Source of the DNA: Spirodela intermedia | Lineage: Eukaryota; Streptophyta; Magnoliopsida; Alismatales; Araceae | Assembly (NCBI GenBank): GCA_902729315.2 | Contig: LR746277.1 | Coordinates: forward strand, 315,001 to 379,000 | DNA: 64,000 nt | Reading direction: 5' to 3' | Shown here: positions 42,921 to 54,787 of the stretch, in pieces | Layout: every line of letters starts with the position of its first letter | Numbering within the stretch: the first letter of the stretch is position 1 | Notes under the pieces: model-generated | Database searches by the model: none | What the model was told of the DNA's origin: nothing | What the model saw: the letters and a program-made list of their open reading frames with translations, nothing else | Program-made: the position numbers and the translations under genes

Positions 42921-45900
42921 ATGGATGAATTCCCGGGGCTCCTGCACAGGGACTTCGGTCTTCGTCCACAGGGGAAGGGCGCCCCAATGTCGGCCACGAA
43001 GACGGGGGTCGGATCGACGGCAAGATTTGGATCTGGTGCCGGGGGCTCGGCCCTCCCCAGCGATCTCTTCGGCGGTGACCCGCAGAGCGGCCACCGAGCT
43101 CAGCGGGATGACGATGACTTCTTCGGCGTGGGGGGAGCCCCGACTGCAAAGTACTCGTCCGACAGTGCCACGTTCGGTTCCGACCCGTTCTTCTCCATGG
43201 GAACGAAGCTGGGGTCGTCGCCTCCGGTGGAGGCTGGCTCCTCCCCGTCGATGCCGGTCTTCGACAAGCCGGTGTATGACGACGATGGGGATATCTTCAG
43301 CGGGCTCCCGGGTATGAAGAAGGGATTCTCAGCCTCTGCCACGGTGCAGAATGACGTGTTCTCCCCTCCCGCATACGAGGACGATCTCCTCGCCGGCCTC
43401 GGCGGCTCCCGGCCAGGGTCGAGGGGGTCAGGAGTCAATGGGGGAGCTAGAAATGTTTCCAGCAAAGCGTCATCTCGTTATGATGTCAATCTCCTATCTG
43501 GCTTCGGAGATTCGGGTGATAGAAACGTATCTGACGCCTCTTCGAACCGCGTTTCCCCTCCTTTCGATGATGACCTGCTGGCTAGTCTCGGCAGGGGAAA
43601 AGCTTATACAGACAGCAGGAGATCTGGTGCTTCTTCAAATCATTCCCCTCCATCTTTTGAAGCTGACCTTCTTGCTGGTCTCAGTGGGGTACCAAGGCAT
43701 TCGGGGGAAGAGAAGAGGTCTCAGGAGAAAAAGAGCATCTCTAGTTTTGATGATCTGATACCTGGGTTTGGTGGGACCAGCCTCCCTGGTCAGAAAAGGT
43801 AGGCTGTATCTCTGTGATAACATAGGCCTGCAAAACGCTTTTCTATTCCCATGACTTAGCACGTAAGTATTTGGTATTTTTTTCCCCTTTCTGTATTCCT
43901 TTCAGGGGAATTGACTGCCTTCTCAGCAGAGACAATTAGAATAAATTTTGTGGAAGAAACTACTATTTAAGAGAGAAATAGATGTTAGTTTAATATCTCT
44001 AGTCTCTGGTCATTGGGAAGACATTAATGATCAGTACATCCAAAAAAAAAACATTAGGTGAATAAGGTTTTACAAGATGAGGACGGGAAAATGGTTGGTC
44101 TCAAGAATCATTTTATTTATCAAATGGTATTGTGGTCTATGGGAAAGCGGGTAAATAATGCTGCGAACGAGTGGTAGAGACTAAAACATCTGAACTGAAT
44201 AATACTAGTATATCCATTCCGTTTGACTAAAAAATTGGCTGGTGAACGATCAATCTCTTGCTCAGATAAATGATGAAGGACAGATGCTTTTCACTGACGA
44301 CTACTGTTTTTGACTTGATTTTCTTATTCTGAAAAATGTCAATAATCTCGCTGATTTGCTTCCCCCGCTGAGGTGGAGGAAGATCTACGAAATCTAGCTC
44401 TGTGGGCTGTACGGTGAAACAGTCATTTTAATAGTTTGCTGACATCAATTAGGGATTCAGGAGAAGAGAGGTGAGAAATACGTCAGAAAGAATATTATTT
44501 GTCGTGGGGGGGGGGGGGTTTGTCTACTGTTGTTGTGGGCTTTCACGTCTACTCATGATGTCTGGATCTCTGCTGTCTGTTGATGCTTTTGACCTTGAGT
44601 CTTTTGTGATACTCCTGCCTCTCAAAATAAGTTATTTGCTGGCCTTGCTCCATCTATGTGCTTTATTTCCTGTTGATGCTCCATTCCAGCATCTGCATTT
44701 GATATTGCTCCCTCCCGAGCCTGCATTTCTCTCATGTACTATGCCTATTCTTCAATTCCTTTGTGCTTAATGCCATGCTTCTCTATCCGCTCTATTTAGA
44801 TTTCCTCCTGCCGTCATACATTCTTCCCTTTACGTTTTTTTTGGGTTTATGGTTGATCAATTACCCAACTTCTTCCTTGCATTGGATGTCCATAACTTGG
44901 TTGTGATTGATGCTAACAAGTTGCACTGGTAGGATTTTTTAACGCTCATGAAGGCGTGCTCTCTCTTGTTTGATTTATTGGTGTTTCATGGGATTATTTT
45001 TCTCCTCATTGCATTCCATTTCATGTCCGTCAGTTGGTGTTAGTCATGATATTAATCTTGATCATAAATGCCCGATTCTGCCTCTATATCAAGCGATAGT
45101 TCTTCTGGACGTCAGCATATAGACACTAATATCATGGTTCAATTTTTCACTGTCCAGCGATTGTATTCTTACATTTTGTCATTATTCACGTTATTTGTAA
45201 CTCTAGCTGATTGAGCATCCATAAATGGAAAGTTCCAGCCAGTTGTTTTTTTGTGTATGTAGATCTGTAGATGTGTAGACCCTGGTGTCAGTGGGCCAGG
45301 TACCCCTGGATACTGGTTGGCCCTAGCTGGAACTTTGCCTTGCTCGGAACCCCAAACCCATCTCTTCTCAAGTTTATGTAATCACTATCTCGCTTCCTTG
45401 GCGACGGTCTTCTTCTTCCTCTGCCCTCTTCTTCCCTCCTTCCATCTAGCTGCAATCCTTCCGTTACACTGGTATGTGGGCCCACACCTTCCCTCCCTCC
45501 CTCAATGGTACCACCTAACCCCCCCTGGCTGCTCCCTTTTGAAATCACTGAGAACGTCGGTTTTCTGGTCTGAGCCGGACCTGTGGCCCATACAAGCTCA
45601 ACCCAGTGGTCTCATATCTGGATTTTTCGTTAGGCCCAGGCTCAGTCTGGGCTTTGCAAAATTCTCATGGGCTTGAGATGGTATTTGGAAAGCCAGTCCT
45701 AATAGCTCCTGCTTGTATGTGAAGCTAATATATTATCTCATTCAGTTTCGTAGCTGTTGCCAGAGCCATTCTTCTATTTCTAGTTCATTCTTACTGGCCT
45801 TCATTATCCCGTGAATTTTATCTAACATTATAATTTTTGACAGTGGGTTATCAGAGAGTAAACAACAATCATCGGTTTCATCAGCCAAACCCACTGTTAC

Positions 45901-48900
45901 AGTGGCAGAAGATCCATTTGTAGTTCTTGAGTCGACATCTGCCACAACATTTTCCTCACCAGGGTTGTTTACCGAACGCTCAGAACACATCAGCAGACCT
46001 TCAGCAAGTGTGAAGTCCGATGTCTCTTCTGCAAAGGTCGATGGACTTTTTGATGATATTAATGGATTTGATGGTTTTATGAAACCAACAGCATCACTTG
46101 GCAATAATCAGAACAATCGGAACCCTTTAGAGACTGCTGGAAAGGGAACTGGAGGGGAAACATCCATGAAGGCCTCTGATAGTATCTATCAAAAATCAGT
46201 GCGTGCAGATAATTCGCACCAAAATTTGTTTGACAAGCCGAGTTATTCATCAGAGTCATCTAGATCTGTTCATAGGAATGGTGATTCAAATTTAGAAGAT
46301 GTCAATCCATATGATGCAAGTTCCAAGGTAAATAATCTGCAAGAGCCTGAAGAAACTTCTGTAGTAGACGATGATTTCTGGGTTACTGTTTGTGAAATTC
46401 AGCTTATCACACCTCCTACTAGTGCTCCTCCTCCATCAAGGCCCCCTCCCCCTCCTTCCTTTAAAATCAAACAAGCACCAAGTCAGGATGATGGTTCTTC
46501 ACATGGTTCAAGTAGCAGAAGAATGGCTAGTGACTCATTTGCTCCTCAACCAACTGAAAGTTATGTATCCCAAAATTCACGTAATGACGGATCAAAAAGA
46601 TCTGCTGTTAGTACATTGGATGGACTTGAAGAATTTGCCATGGGCAAGTCTCAAGCTTATGGCACTGAAGCACACTCGGGTGAAGAGGAGGTTGAGAGGA
46701 ATTCAGCTGCAGCTGCTATGAAAGAAGCTATGGACAAAGCTGAAGCCAAATTTAAACATGCCAGGGAAGTGAGGGAGAGAGAAAGAGATTTGAAATCTTT
46801 TAAGAACAGGGAAGCTGGACAACAGGTAAGAGAAGAGGATGATAAAGAAAAGGAGAGGGTGAACCATGAAAGAGAACAGAGGGAAAGGGAGAAGGAAAAG
46901 GAGCAACAGAGACTTGAGAAGATGAGAGAGTTGGAACTTGAGAGGGAAAGGGAAAGAGAAAGAGAAAGGGAAAGAGAAAGAGCACGACAAGCTGTTGAGA
47001 GGGCTACTCGGGAAGCACGAGAAAGAGCGGCTGCTGAAGCTCGTCAAAGGGCTGAGAGGGTTGCGCGCGAACAGTCAGACCGAGCTGCTGTTCAGAGAGC
47101 ACAAGCAGAAGCACGTGAAAGGGCTGCTGTTGAGGCAAAGGAGAGAGCTGAAAAGTTGACTGCAGAAAGGGAGAGAGTGGCTACAGAAGCAAGAGAGAGA
47201 GCAGCATCAGAAGCAAGAGAGAGAGCAGCAGCGGAAGCAAGAGAGAGAGCGGCTGCAGAAGCAAGGGAAAAAGCATCAAAGGAGAGAGCTTCAAGGGAGA
47301 AGGCTGCTGTGGAGTTGAGGGAAAAATCTGAAAGGGCTGCTGTCGAAAGAGCTGCAGCTGAAGCACGGTCTAGGGCACAACGGGCTGCTGTTGAAAGGGC
47401 TGCTGCAGAAGCTCGTGAAAGGGCTGCTGCAGAAGCTCGGGAAAGAGCTGCTGCTGTGGCAAGAGAGAAGCAGCAAAGAAGTGAAAGTGATCTAGACTCA
47501 TTTTTTAGTATGGGTGCTCGGGCGAACAGTGCACCCAAGGAAAGATCAACCCCAGCTGTGCGTACCCATCCTTGACTTTATGCTGAACCCTGTCCGGTTT
47601 CATAATCAACACAGTTAATTATTTGTTATTTTGATTGTTGTTTTCAGGAATCTGCTTTTGATGCTCAATTTCAAAACAAGGGAAATTCTGACAGAAATCA
47701 GAGGTCTTCTGGTGTTCCATCCGGCATGAGAAGGCCATCATCCACGACTAATTTCATCGATGATCTCTCATCAGTTTTCAATGGTATCTTTCTTTTTGCG
47801 ATAACATATATTCTCAAGCATTATTTATGTGCCCTATCATGTCTTAGATTTTTAATTTTTAGGCTAATTATTAACAATTTCTTCCCTAAGCAGGTAAATC
47901 AAATGACGAATTTCGAGAAATTGAAGGGGAGACTGAAGAAAGGCGAAAAGCAAGATTAGAACGGGAACAAAGGACACGCCAGCGTACAGTATGTTTCTGA
48001 AGTCATAATAACAAGTTACTATCTTTTATTCTTTAGAGGATGCCTGAATAAGCTCTATGTGGTTTTCTTAACTATTAAATTTGCTTTCAAAATCTTCTAA
48101 GTTTTGTAGTCATTTCTTGTGGATGATTATTTCCCTGTTTATTATTGGATTTCTCCTTAAACTTATTTTCATTTTTGTAATATTCAGGCAAAAGCGTTGG
48201 CTGAGAAAAATGAACGCGAGTTACAAGTGCAGAGAGAGCAAGCTGAAAGAGATGTACCTTCCCTTACTCCCTCTCTCACTCCTTGAGCCTATGTGTACAA
48301 CAGATTGATGCTTACTTTTGTTACCAGCATTTTATTCATTTGACATAAGTGCCATTCCATCTACTCTTCTTTTATAACTCCGTTGATTTAGCTAATTACT
48401 GTCATATAAATTGCTTTCTCAGAGGATTTCTGATTCCCTGAATATGGAGATAAGGCGGTGGGCTGCAGGAAAAGAAGGCAACTTAAGAGCTCTTTTGTCA
48501 ACATTGCAATATGTGGGTTTTGATGCATCTTCAGTGTATTATTTTTGTATATTGACGAACTCTGCTATGAACTTGTGCTTCTCTTCATGTTCGTTTTTTC
48601 GGTGCTGTTGGTAAAATTTTCTTTCAATTGTTTCTTTCATCTTGTCGTAACTTGTATGCTCTTGTAACACAAATGTGCTATTGGAACTACTTGATTCAAG
48701 CAAAGTCTGAAAAGATACACTCTTGGAATAAAAGACAGAAGACCTTAGAGCTTTTCATGAGGGCATCCATACATACGCTGTTAGCTAATCAATATTTGTT
48801 TGAAAAAGTGGATCATCTCTTCGCCAGGAAGTTCTTCCACCACGGAAACCTTTGCTCTATGAAATTGCTGCCTGACAGAGTCAACATTGTTTGGATCATA

Positions 48901-50375
48901 GTGAAATTATTGCGTGATCGATAATTTCTCCAGGGATGAGGATCTAAGATGTGAAGCTTTTTTGCAGTATTTATACTTCACTGGGATACCTGCGGTGTTA
49001 GGGTTCAAGGTTAGCTAGCTTAGTAAGACTAGTTCGATTGTCCTGACTTCAATGGACCTGAAGCGACTCAGCTGTGGATGTAGTCCTAAAAATGTTAACA
49101 ATGTGACATGGCCGATCTGAATGACCATGGAATGTCGGAGAACCGATTCGAGCAGGAGATGAATGTGATGTGAAACAAGGAAAATCATGGTTGCATTTGC
49201 CTTGTTTCTTTAACTCTTTTGCTTTTTCTTGTCTCTGCAATGTTTTGCTCAAACTTGTCGGAGTTGTATTGATATGTTACATGGTGGAAACCATAGATTC
49301 CCCACCATCTCTCTCTCTCTCTCTCTCTCTAGTGAGGGAGAGGTCGGGTATCTGTTACTGATGCTGATTTAAATTTTTCTAATTTGTCTATTTTCAATTG
49401 ATGATATTTTGATAACTCAGTCTACTGAATCATTTCAACCCATTCGATTATTTCCCTCTTTTTTCTGTGTTGGCTTGCTTCTTCCCCCTGTTTTCATTCA
49501 CGGATAAACAGCCAGGAGAAATCTCTTTTACTAAAATCATAGAACAATTGCTAGTTATACACAAGTACCCTGGACACTAAGAAAAGGAAACTAACAAACT
49601 GAGAAGCTGATAAACTAGGAAACTGACCAACAGATACTAACTCCTAATTACACGTTTCTCTCATAATTTCTTGTCTTGTCAAATGTTTTTGATTCGCTGG
49701 TAGATTTATTATTTTTCGTTTTTTTGTTATTACATGAATATCTTACTCTCTTCTTCTTTTTTTTTTTTCTTTTCCTCTTTTGAACTTTCCTGCAGGTCCT
49801 GTGGCCTGACAGCGGTTGGCAGCCAGTTTCTTTGACCGATCTAATTACTGCCGCATCGGTGAAGAAGGTTTACAGGAAAGCAACACTGTGTGTTCATCCG
49901 GACAAGGTGGTATCTGGAACGGTGCAACAAAAGTACATTGCAGAGAAGGTGTTTGACCTCCTGAAGGTAACTCATACCTGCCCTAGAAACCTTTTTCTTC
50001 CCTTTTTAAAGCCCATCTCATGATTGGAATCCTTACATTTATAGTTAAAATCATTTAAATTATTTATTATGTCCAAGTCAATGCGGTTTATTGGCATATT
50101 TGGTTAAATGATCATGTGGGTGATTTCGTCAGAGGGTGAGGTTGACTCCTGCTAACCCATTATCCAGGGGTTTAGGGTTATGATTATGGTTGTGGGTTTG
50201 TTCAAGATCCATGGACGGTGGGAGGTGGGTCATTGGGACGACATTTAATGGGGTTGACCGGTAAGGCATGTTGAAGGAAAGTCAACCCCACTTGATCGAG
50301 ATATCTCATTGCGTTGACTTTATTTTTGTGAAACAGGAAGCCTGGAACAAGTTCAACTCCGAGGAGCTCTTCTAG
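42921..50375 (+). CDS. Auxilin-related J-domain protein (clathrin uncoating)
   Basis: Eight exons: 42,921-43,798, 45,844-47,557, 47,648-47,783, 47,894-47,988, 48,188-48,253, 48,423-48,512, 49,796-49,966 and 50,337-50,375. Together they give 1,062 codons in one frame, all with GT/AG boundaries. Auxilins recruit Hsc70 to clathrin-coated vesicles and drive coat disassembly. The N-terminus [13 protein letters not shown] and the C-terminus are those of plant auxilin-related proteins. Five D-L-[LI]-x-[GS]-[LF] elements (about residues 155, 189, 218, 249 and 278) are plausible clathrin/adaptor-binding sites. A Pro-rich patch lies near 481-500, a very long Glu/Arg/Ala coiled coil at about 580-840, and a C-terminal J domain with HPD at 1,027-1,029 (CVHPDK), ending [15 protein letters not shown] 42,921 is chosen because it gives the conserved N-terminus. 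Exon 1 is GC-rich and exon 2 onwards AT-richer. Confidence 0.95.
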
Positions 50376-51087
50376 CGATCATCTCCCAGGATTCAATCAA
50401 TCAATCGATGAGAGCAGGAATCGGGCAACCAACCGACGGCCCAACCAACCCCTCAATCGTCCTCCTGTTCATACGCATCAGGCTTGGATTCCCATGTGCC
50501 CGGAGGAGGAAGAGAGAGAGAGAGAGAGCAAACCAGTGTTCCAGGAAAACCCTAGAAAATTATCCGGAGCTTGGATTGATCCCCCCTCCCCCTTGGGAGC
50601 CTTTTTGCACGCAGATATGCAGTGGCCGATCTGTATAGATAGCCTCCGAAGGATCGGCCGGTCAGTTGGCGTGCTGCTCGTTGTGTTCCCCATGTGAGTT
50701 CTCCTTCCCCTCTTTTCAGTGGTTGTCTCCCTCTTCTTCTTCTTCTTCTGCTCCTTGCTGCTGCTGCTCATGTCATCCGATTGATGATTGATGGACATCT
50801 TTCTCCAGTATTATATTAAGGCTTCTTCTGGGCATTCCTCTCCTCTTCTTCTTGAATGCGCATGAACATGAACCCACCTCTCTCTCTCTCTCCCTCTCTC
50901 TCTCCTTTATTTTCTCGTCAAATATGATTCTGTGAAGAATAACTTGAGGGCCCCACCCCCACCTGAATATAGTTATTTCGATAAATACGTGTCGGGAAAA
51001 AATCGGGCGATGAGGATCCGTTAGATGGCGCTTTCAGCGGGAGAGTAGAAAGGTCGGCTAGCTGGTCTTCGATCGGGCGGCGCCGCC
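50376..51087 (+). other. Auxilin 3' UTR and promoter of the next gene
   Basis: A GA tract lies near 50,515-50,529 and CT tracts near 50,878-50,905. The ORFs here are short and low-complexity. No gene recognised. Confidence 0.5.
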
Positions 51088-52137
51088 ATGGAAGGGAACC
51101 CGAGGGCGGCGGTGCCCCCCCGTTCCTCCCTCCCGGCGAACTACGTCTCCCTGGCGCAGCTCCAGGAGAGGAGGAGGCTTAATCAGGAGCAGCAGAGGAA
51201 GAGGGAAGATCAGGAGGAAGAGGCGGTAAGGGAGGAGATCCGGAGGCTAAATGCGGCGGGAGAGGAGCGCCCGAAGGTCCGGCCGCCGTTGGGAAGGTGG
51301 CGGCAGAAGAGTCGAGATGCGGCAGCGGCGAGCGGGGAAGCGGACGTGGAGCCGGAGTGCGGCGGGAGAAACCACGGGCGTCAGAGATCGCGTCGGCGAG
51401 GTCCGTCAGAGCGCGCCGCCGCCCGGAAATCTCCTAACGCAGAGGCCGGAGGAGAGGAGGCGGTAGATCGCGTGGATCGTCGGCGCAATGAGAAGGCGAG
51501 AGGGAAGGAGAAGGAGATCACGGCGAAGCCTGGACGAGCCCTAGAGTGCCAGCCGGAGAAGAACCTGGAGGATGTGGATCCGCCGCCGCCCTCCTACGGG
51601 ACCGATGAGGGAAACCCTAAGGCGAGGGTGAAGGCCGTCGTGTGCGCGGATGGCGCGGAGAGGAAGAAGAAGATCCCGGCGAAGACTGGACAAGCCCTAG
51701 AGCGGCAGCCGGAGAAGAAGCTGGAGAATGTGGGTCCGCCGCCGCCCTCCAGCGGGAACAAAGAGGAAAAGCCCAATGATTCCCGCGGCGCTTTCAAATC
51801 GAGGGCGTGGAAAGAGCGGCGGCCGGAGAAGAAGCTGGAGAATGTGGATCCGCCGCCGCCCTCCAGCGGGGACGAAGAGGAGAACCCAAAGGATCCCCAC
51901 GGCGATTTCAAACCGAGGGTTTGGAGAGTGTGCCGGCGGGTGAAGATCTCGCCGCCGATGGTTGAGGCGGTCGTGGATGTCGCGCAGAAGCTTGAGAATG
52001 CGATCATCAGCGTGCCAGCGGAAGACTGCAGGAGCTCGAGGAGGCCGACGGGTGGGAGGAGAAGAGGGTCTCGTCACATGTCTGGGAATTTTCCCAGGGA
52101 TGGCATGGTGTGGATCAAGAAGACCGGGGGCTCATAA
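51088..52137 (+). CDS. Uncharacterised charged, repeat-containing plant protein
   Basis: A single GC-rich exon of 349 codons with a good start context (GCCGCCATGG). The N-terminus LPANYVSLAQLQERR followed by a Gln/Glu/Arg helix (about 24-58) resembles a group of uncharacterised plant proteins that I know only by sequence. The same group tends to end in a VW-(V/I)-KK tail, here GMVWIKKTG (339-347). The middle has three imperfect repeats of about 45-50 residues (about 147-197, 198-244, 246-282), each with PEK(N/K)LE(D/N)V and PPPPS. The whole protein is highly charged and predicted to be disordered. No enzyme motif, signal peptide or membrane segment is visible. Function unknown; the 3' end could be spliced differently, since codons continue to TAA at 52,135. 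Confidence 0.75.
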   Translation: MEGNPRAAVPPRSSLPANYVSLAQLQERRRLNQEQQRKREDQEEEAVREEIRRLNAAGEERPKVRPPLGRWRQKSRDAAAASGEADVEPECGGRNHGRQRSRRRGPSERAAARKSPNAEAGGEEAVDRVDRRRNEKARGKEKEITAKPGRALECQPEKNLEDVDPPPPSYGTDEGNPKARVKAVVCADGAERKKKIPAKTGQALERQPEKKLENVGPPPPSSGNKEEKPNDSRGAFKSRAWKERRPEKKLENVDPPPPSSGDEEENPKDPHGDFKPRVWRVCRRVKISPPMVEAVVDVAQKLENAIISVPAEDCRSSRRPTGGRRRGSRHMSGNFPRDGMVWIKKTGGS

Positions 52138-52563
52138 CCTCCTGCACCAGAATCTGGTGAGTGATTCTTGCAAGCTTTGATTGTATCCATGAATTCGGGT
52201 GAACCATGTTTCATAAAACCTACGAAAAATCTGTATCTACAGTTCATCATTTTGTTGGATGTTTTTGGTAGCTGTCTCTTGTAGAGGACAAGAACAATTC
52301 ATGGGAAGTAGGATTAAGAGAAAAAGATCGGGGGGCATGGGAAGTAGCTATCGTTCACCGCATTTTACGAGGATGTCAACATCATTCACATCATGCCATC
52401 ACCAATATCCACCAGAAAGCTACCATTTGGATGGATCCATCCCGTCAACGCCCTCTTTGTTCAGAGTCTAGTTTCAGAGTAGGCCATGAAATCTTGATGG
52501 CATGGTCACTGATGTGTAGATACGTCATGATGAAAATATTAGATCAAACTGTTCTGTCTGTCA

Positions 52564-52566
<3 letters not shown>

Positions 52567-52607
<41 letters not shown>
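52567..52607 (+). repeat. (TC)20 microsatellite
   Basis: An uninterrupted TC dinucleotide tract of about 41 bp. Confidence 0.97.
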
Positions 52608-52611
<4 letters not shown>

Positions 52612-53479
52612 TGCGTATACACACTGATGTGATATTAGAGTATAGGGCGCAAGTCAACGCTGGGTACTCACTGTTCACACCTTTCTGCTCTTTATTTCCG
52701 GGCATGTCTTCCGCTGCCCGCCTCCCATTGATTTTTGCCATTGGAAATGTCAACCAAGTAGAACTGGTGATGAACGTCATGAAGGGTATTCATCGCCAAT
52801 TGATTTTTCGTGTGCACATGTTTAAGCAACTCCCATACTCGATGCAATATCGAGGCCAACCGACCAGATTTTCTCCTGGGACCATCTTATCCAATGCGCT
52901 TGGACATGCGATAATTGATACTGAAGGAATTTCATGATATTCTTAGTAATTTTAAGACCAGAGCTATGTTCTGAAAAGTGATAAGACATATTTTATCTTA
53001 TACACGTGGCATAAAATCAATGGGTTTCCTCACTGTCTCTTTCAAATCTCACCAATGGGTTTGTTTTTGCTTTATATTTCCAAAAAGTCAACTGATGAGA
53101 GGCATCACTCCTTTTTTGTTCTTAGTTATTATTCACAAAAATTCGCTCAAAACTTCTGATAAAATCTTTAAATTGCCGAAATTCTAATCGAACTCATAGC
53201 TTTCCAAAACGTTGTTCATGGTTTCAAATGAACTCATACACGTCAATAAAATCGATCATGATTTCAGATAAACTCAAACTACCACCAATTCAACTTAACC
53301 CATAAACTTTCATAAATTTGCTCATCATTGTGGATAAACCCATGAAATTCGATCATGACTTCCCCATAGTGTCTGTCTTAAAGGTTGACAACATGTCAAC
53401 AGAGGGGTTGACGAAGGCTGGGGGTCCTTCCTTGCAGCTCTAGGAATCAAAACGGAGACTGAGCAGACTTTTTTTGCCA

Positions 53480-53786
53480 CCTTGTACCACTTATTATGTA
53501 TCATGTTATTTTTCAAAATTATGTGATAATTTTTTCTTAATATCAAAAGTATAGCCAATGAATGGGTCAGATTAGCAGAAACTTTTCTTCCTTTTTTGCC
53601 TGAAGAAGATAAAAGGAAATTACTAATCTGATGAACCTTGTACCACTTATTATGTATCATGTTATTTTTCAAAATTATGTGATAATTTTTGCTTAATATC
53701 AAAGTGGGTCAGGTCAGGTCAGATCAGCAGAAACTTTTCTCCCTTTTTTGCCTGAAGAAGATAAAAGGAAATTACCAATCTGATGG
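53480..53786 (+). repeat. 156-bp tandem duplication
   Basis: CCTTGTACCACTTATTATG starts both units, at 53,480 and 53,636. Both contain AGCAGAAACTTTTC and CCTGAAGAAGATAAAAGG. The second unit is slightly shorter and has GGTCAGGTCAGGTCAG in place of unit-1 sequence. Confidence 0.95.
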
Positions 53787-54289
53787 ACTAAATGCCGATT
53801 TGCTATTTGGGAACCTGCCCATCATCATCCCCATCCATCTGAGCATATTTTTTCCTTCTTTTAGAGTCATCAATGGCTGGAGATCAAGTTCTATCCATGC
53901 TGACACTGTTTCCAAAAATAGCCATGAATGGGTTGGGTCTTCCAAGAACATGAACCTTTGAAGAAGATTGATGGGAGAGTAGTAGAATCATCTGACTAGA
54001 TTGGAGTCGATGGATTGATCAGATTTGAATGGGATGATGAAGATCAGCATGGCAATATGGAGAAATGCATGGAATTATCTCTCACCACATCTATACACCA
54101 CCATCTACATTTTCTTCCCCTCATATCTGTACACCACCACCATATAGAGAAATACCCAAAGGGGGAAATTTTCTAAATTACATTATATAAAAGGAAAAGA
54201 AAAAAAAAACCTATCTTACTGCATTGGCTGGCGATCGCTTCAGAAAGAAAAAACAGGGGAAGCTACTCGGTGTAAAGAACTAGAACTTA

Positions 54290-54746
54290 TCATCCCTTGG
54301 AGAAGCTCTGGGGCTTGCTACTGGCGAATGTCAACCACACAACGGTGCCGGTCAAATAAAAGAATATTGATGGAGCAAATAATGCCAGCTGCATGGAGAG
54401 AAAAAAACAGGAAGGTATGAATTAAGATATAATCATCACCTCAGCTAGTGATTAAGCGGAATAGAAACGCCGTTAGAGGGCTTACGCTCCATGAATGAGT
54501 TGAATCAAGTAGAATCCCAGTCAGAGAAACGCCAACTATCCCGGGTACAGCCCCTACTGTGTTAGTAATTCCCTGAAAAAAAAGAAAAAATAATCAGATG
54601 TTATCAAATAAAACGTAGATCAAATCGAAACTAGGAGGAGATAGAGTAGAAAACTACCAAAAGTACGCTAGCATACTCAGGTGAGATGTCTTGGTGGGTG
54701 CAATAGAGCCCTGAAATAGAAAAGAACATAGGTCAAGGCAGGAGGT

Positions 54747-54787
<41 letters not shown>

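Larger units (their letters stand above)
52138..54289. other. Intergenic, convergent 3' ends
   Basis: This lies between two genes facing each other. It holds the TC microsatellite and tandem repeats listed separately. A weakly repetitive stretch at about 53,185-53,365 carries AAACTCATA, CATGATTTCA and GATAAACTCA variants roughly every 50-55 bp. A 168-codon frame at 52,431-52,937 is not credible because it reads through the microsatellite. Confidence 0.5.

Noticed and set aside
43100-43465. 121-codon minus-strand frame in auxilin exon 1
   Set aside because: Antisense shadow of the conserved exon.
47092-47538. 148-codon minus-strand frame inside the auxilin exon
   Set aside because: Antisense shadow of the GCN/GAR-rich coiled-coil coding; the sense exon is conserved and spliced in phase.
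52431-52937. 168-codon plus frame after the 51-kb gene
   Set aside because: Runs through a TC microsatellite, has no motif, and its start lacks support.
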